A stretch of DNA of 64,000 nt from Mastigias papua (taxonomy: Eukaryota; Cnidaria; Scyphozoa; Rhizostomeae; Mastigiidae), in NCBI GenBank assembly GCA_964019165.1, contig OZ025267.1, positions 17,822,485 to 17,886,484 on the forward strand. Direction: 5' to 3'. Each line of letters begins with the position of its first letter. Within the stretch, counting starts at the first letter, position 1. A program made the position numbers and the translations under genes. The notes beneath the pieces were generated by a model. It saw only the letters and a list, made by a program, of their open reading frames with translations. It made no database searches and had not been told where the DNA came from. This document shows positions 59,335 to 64,000 of the stretch, in pieces.

Positions 59335-60215
59335 ATCTGAATACACTTTATGACTGACTCGAGATCTTGTCAGAACGGCAGATTAATCCAAATGGTCATC
59401 TTTGCTTTTGTATCAGTAGAAATATAGAGAGAGGGACCCCTCTTTGTCGACAATGGGCAAAAGCTCTTGTTGAACACCAACTGAACCCTGGTTATGTTTC
59501 CCATCTGAAATAAAACATCAGGTAGGAAGTAGACTTCCCTGTATATAGGCATTCCGACCGAAGACGATTCATGTTAAAACGAGGGACGACATCCTTGTCA
59601 ACATGCTGGATCTTGCAAGGATCTATCATCAGCGTATAGGGAGTGGATACCTTGAACCTATATTATAAAGGGTCACCAGATACCACACAAATAAACAAGA
59701 AATACCCATAGGGTACCGTCTAAAGTAAATTTCAAACCTGTACCCAGAACAAGAGTTGCTAGGCCGAGTAGAGTTCTAGTCTTTCTGATGTCTCCCATTT
59801 CAGGAAAATCTTCTTGAAATATGTTTGTAATGAAAGAATGACTTACAGTCTTAAAACAGCAAGAACCTTATATGGCCCTGGTACGTAACTCTATTATGTG
59901 GTACTATTGCCATGATTCTTTGCGAAAGTAACTCATTGTGAAGAATTTGTGGTTATCACCTTATTGTTAAAGGTAGAATGTCTTCATATTGACTGGAGAT
60001 AGCTGGAGATGAAAACATTCATTATTTGTTCATGTAAACAAAGCAAGCAATATACGCTTTTAAGCCTCTTTCAAATCGAGAACCTCGCCTTTAGTGATAT
60101 CCCACTATAGATGTGCACACTTGGAGTTCGCAATTTTAGTTAATTACACATCTTGCACTGCTATTTTGCTTATGTGTTGTCGTTATAGTTAGCTCTTACA
60201 ATACCTTTTGACGAT

Positions 60216-61225
60216 ATGGATGAAAGGAGCAGCTTATTTGGAAAAAGCAACCCGTATTTGGCACTTCTGAAATATCTTGCCCCAGTGTCTTTGTCCATGA
60301 TTGCAATTGATATTGGTGAGCAGGTATGTAGAGAGAGATAGTAAGGTATAAGTGTATGCTGAAAGAATTCGTCATCAGTCAATTTGTGGTGCGAAATCGC
60401 TGATCGATGTAGCTTTCACACATGCGTGGCCATTAAGTGTCTAGGTATAAGTGCATACTGTTTAGTCAACTTGGAAAGCGATACCGCTAATTGGAGATAT
60501 ATCTAGCTTCTTCATGTAGCAGGGTTTCTGACTTTACCTTATGCAAGTGGTCTTATTTGGTTTTGACTTTGCAATGCATAACATATTGTGTCTGTTTGCC
60601 GCCGTATGACAGAGGAATTTTCATTACAAACGAAAGGAGGCAATGTGCTAAATACAGAATGTTTATACAGGAATGCTCAATTTCCTCCCGGTGAATTTTC
60701 TATGTAATGATGTAAGATTAAAGGCAAGGTGGATTGGCTTTAAAAGTGAGCAGTTGGAGCAAAGAGGAGATATATGAACTAGCAGCTGGGGGCGTGTAGT
60801 GCTTTGCCATTTGTTAGAAACACAAGGGATTTATTTGACAAGAAACGCAGTTGGGCCTGTATTGCAACGTAGATTTATCAATAAGTTGTTTGTCTGCTCT
60901 TGTAGGCATTGAACAGGTCATTGGCAAGTTCATCTGATGCTGTTAATACATTAGCAGGTTTTGGTATAGCATATGTGATAATCAAGTTGGCAACTGGGAT
61001 GTTATCTGAAATAAAGATTGTCAGTATCATGTTGCTCAATAGCCCCTCTGATATGATTAAAATTGGCGTATGTTTACTTGCTTCCGGGTGTCTGGTTGTC
61101 ATTTTATCTGTTGTCATAAGTAAGTAACAGTGTTTATTTCAATAAATGATTTCAATACTATTATTGCATCTGCCCACTCTCTGCCTGATTTGATGTATAT
61201 ATTTATATTTATATATATACCTAAT

Positions 61226-61283
<58 letters not shown>

Positions 61284-64000
61284 CTGATTTGTTTATATTT
61301 ATATATTGATTATTTAGGTCATCTCCCTTTCAGGCCTGTCAAAGCTTGGGTATTATCTTATTGACGTTCTTCATGGAGTGCCACCAAATGTTGGCCAAAT
61401 AGCTAAAGATTCTCTTCTTTATCTGTCAGTATTTCCATTGGTTGATGGCGTCGTAAGTTATTGGTTACTATCTATTGTAAACGTTTGTTTCGTTATGTAA
61501 TTAAGGATTGTTGTAATGATATCATTAGTCGCTAGGCAGCATTTTCATTCTCATTCATCTCGCTTTTACTTTGGTAGTATTGTGTTGTGAGTTTTGAAGT
61601 GGTTGGGTGCTTGAGTTTTTTGAGTTGCTGAGTCATTGAATGTGTGTTCTACAACTGCTAGGCGTTGTTCTGCACATTGAGGAAGATGAAGCCCATGTGT
61701 TTGCATTGCCAATGATTTCTCCTTCTTTTGGTTTGAATTTCATTGATGTGATTTGTTGGCTTGTCTTTCCTATTTCAAAGGTATCTGGAAAGTTTAACCG
61801 AATATATATTTAATTTTTTTGTTCATATGAAAACTTTGACTGAACCATTGGTACTGACACATAATGGGAGGTTTAATATGGCATTGTACATTGTGTTTTG
61901 TGTTCAACATCGTGATGGAAGATGAGAACGAAGCAGAATAAATCTTCATTCTTCTTTTGGTAGCATCTCAGAAGTATGTTTTGCAATAAATTTTCGCTAG
62001 AATTAGAATTGTTATTATAAATGTTGAAATAGTATTAACTACCCATGCTTGCATTTGGCGTTTGGTGTAAGCAATCTATCACCAATTTTTAGGCTTGGCT
62101 CCACATTGGTGTCCTTCTTCGTTTTAAATACAGCTTTACAGTTGGTTTTGCGTCATTTCTTGAGAGTGTCGTCCAGGTATGTTGCTACTTGCTGTCTATA
62201 TAACCATGTAAGCCAAGATCAATGATCTTCTGCTTTCACGTCATTTACACAGGTTTTTTTACCTTTGCAGTAGATACAATAAGAGTTATTAGTCTCACTT
62301 GGACTCTTCAAGTAAACAATGGTGAATATTTGCCAATTGGTCAATCGTAGGGCCAACTGGACACAGTATTCGTTGAAGGAACTAACAATTCTTTCGCAAC
62401 TTTCATGTCATTTGCCTTCACACTTCTTGACTTTGGATATGCTTTCCATGTTGACTTGTGCAATGAAATTGTGCTCGTGTCAAGATTTGTTTTGGATTTG
62501 GTGGTTGTCATTTGTTTGGGTCTACGCTTTAGAGCTGAGAAAGCTGGCAGTGTTTGATTCGCATTTGAAATTCCAATGTCCACGAAAGCCAATAAGCCTT
62601 TTTGTTTAATTTGCATCTGTCTTACTTAATTTGCTTAGATTTCATGTGGTAGTCCATGTAATTAAGTGTTTTGTTTCTGTAGTACATGTATGTCTGTGTA
62701 TCATTGCAGCGCTACACAAACTGGAATATTCTTGCTAAGACAGTCTTAAGAAAGTTTTAGTACTGAGATCATGAAGAGGCCAAGAACGCTTGCGTACTAG
62801 GCCAAAAGATACAGTATTATAAACAAGTATAGTTTGCTACTAAGTGTCTTATATTCAATTTCAATAATTTCAATTAAACTTGAAATTGATCGTGTAGCAA
62901 TAGGGTAACAATATCTTTTTCGTGAGTTTTTCTATTGTTGCTCGAAGTTGCTCTTGTTGGAGCTTCATTGTTTTGTGTGGAATTTTATCAGTCAGTGCTG
63001 TGTGATATCCAGAGTGTCATAGATTATCTTGAATTCTTTTGGTCCTTTGTTAAGAGTTGGTTTTTATCGATAATGGTACAGAATTTTATTCGCAAAGTTG
63101 TAAATAATATTTGTCAATGTATGATTCGAATGAGCAGATTTAGAAAGGACGTAATTTTGAGTGTCTGTTAGTTTAGAGTGAAAACCTGTAACAATTTATC
63201 GCCGTTTGCCATCATTTGTATGTCTAAGAAGTTCATGCTTTCGCAGTTTTCTACAACAGTGAAATGGATTTTCACATGTGAATTATATAAAATGTTATGG
63301 AGTTGTGTAGTGGGACAAGGTGCGATGCATAGGGCCGTTCCGAAGGGGCGAAGCTACCTTGTTAAAAGCGTTGATCATATTGTGGGATGCTGCAGCTCCC
63401 CTAAAATGAAAGATAGTTTGCATTGATCTTGCATTTCAAAGTTTCTCCATTGTCCATTACAAGTTTGAAACGTGTTGTTCTTGAAGATCTTGATGTGCAG
63501 TGCACGTAACTTGTCAGTTTTCCTATTCCTAAGACACCCTCAGGTTGTAGGCAATTGCTTCTGATAAGCCCTGTTTTCTGTAACTCCTTGTGATTGAATA
63601 CCTTTTCTCCGAAAACTTCACTGAAAGAAGTGAAGATAACTGTAAAATTTTTATTGCACTGTTTACTTTGATTAAGCTAAACCATCATGATTGTTGTATC
63701 TTAGAGCGAAAATGATTTTGATTGCAAAAAAGCCATGCCCATTTTTGTGACGTTGCACATAGAGAGCCCCTTGTTCAAATTTTAGGCATAACTCCTGAAT
63801 GGGACCTACCCTTGTGTCTCACAAGATGAAGTAACTATCTAGATGCATCGAAAAGCTCACCAACTTGAAGCTTCGTTCTCTTCGTTTTCTTTCCAGTCAT
63901 ATTCTAAGTTGTGTTACTTATTCTTTGTCAATTCTTTGTCTCCAGGTTGTCACAGTTGTAGTTTTACTGCAGACAAGGTTATCAAGAACGACACCGATAC
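60216..64000 (+). CDS. ANKH-like: ANKH-family membrane transporter, tandem copy 3 (truncated by window end)
   Basis: Exons: 60216-60323, 60906-61119, 61334-61452, 62093-62176, 63946-64000 (continues beyond the window). Exon lengths 108, 214, 119 and 84 equal copy 2. Exon 1 reads MDERSSLFGK and ends AIDIGEQ; exon 2 holds GFGIAYVIIKLATG; exon 3 LGYYLIDVLHGVP; exon 5 begins VVTVVVLL and keeps the LSRTTP block. Unlike copies 1 and 2, its exons 2-3 contain CpG, so it is the more independent copy. Intron 2 has an interrupted TA repeat (61228-61282) and intron 4 a Penelope-like relic on the opposite strand. No frame break is seen in the part present. Confidence 0.88.
61228..61282. repeat. Interrupted (TA)n repeat in ANKH copy 3 intron 2
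   Basis: TA dinucleotides with CATA interruptions, about 50 bases before the exon 3 acceptor. Confidence 0.88.
62935..63430 (-). mobile_element. Penelope-like element reverse-transcriptase relic in ANKH copy 3 intron 4
   Basis: Minus strand frames read LHNILYNSHVKIHFTV, then ESMNFLDIQMMANGDKLL (about 63300-63190), and after a one-base shift SKLTDTQNYVLSKSAHSN then HTLTNIIYN (about 63172-63085). The order HP/NS-x-x-I-x-F-T, N-F-L-D, K-x-T-D-T-x-x-Y, S-x-H-x-x-H-T-x-x-x-I-x-Y is that of the C-terminal reverse-transcriptase region in Penelope-like and related elements. Stops and a frameshift show it is dead; the GIY-YIG part is not found. Confidence 0.62.

Noticed and set aside
60878..61117. 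Minus-strand open frame over ANKH copy 3 exon 2
   Set aside because: It is the shadow of the conserved plus-strand exon.

Overview
The window is animal nuclear DNA: AT-rich, with intron-split genes (GT-AG introns from a few hundred bases to about 6 kb), long (TA)n and (TG)n microsatellites, tRNA-derived SINEs, LINE and Penelope-like relics, many short inverted-repeat transposons and a block of the metazoan telomere hexamer. No prokaryotic organisation is visible. The phylum cannot be fixed from the sequence; a marine invertebrate fits best (inference).

Two gene families, both on the + strand, account for every coding region I can support. (1) A fibulin-1-like extracellular matrix gene, 5778-30448, reconstructed as 13 exons: signal peptide, an anaphylatoxin-like cysteine region, one plain EGF domain, seven calcium-binding EGF domains, and a two-exon fibulin-type C-terminal module ending at TAG 30446-30448. 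All exon phases join except at the fourth EGF exon, which carries one extra base. (2) Three tandem copies of an ANKH (progressive ankylosis) transporter gene. Copy 1 (31804-41462, 486 aa) and copy 2 (46533-55602, 483 aa) are complete 12-exon genes; copy 3 (60216-64000) is cut by the window edge in its fifth exon. All copies share the same intron positions and phases.

Layout: 1-5777 intergenic, with a tRNA-like sequence plus TA tract, a short inverted-repeat element and a pogo-like element; 5778-30448 fibulin; 30449-31803 short spacer; 31804-41462 ANKH copy 1; 41463-46532 spacer with a (TG)n tract and two terminal-inverted-repeat elements; 46533-55602 ANKH copy 2; 55603-60215 spacer with LINE reverse-transcriptase relics, two tRNA-related sequences and TA tracts; 60216-64000 ANKH copy 3 with a Penelope-like relic in intron 4.

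The most interesting signals are the ANKH triplication, a probable gene-conversion tract covering exon 2 of copies 1 and 2 (one difference in 214 bases, against about 21 percent in exon 4), an almost complete absence of CpG around exons 2-3 of those two copies but not copy 3, the one-base frameshift in the fibulin gene, and several unnamed inverted-repeat families with more than one copy here. Fibulins organise matrix and ANKH proteins control extracellular ATP, citrate and pyrophosphate, so the neighbourhood may bear on matrix or mineral biology, but that link is inference from family knowledge.
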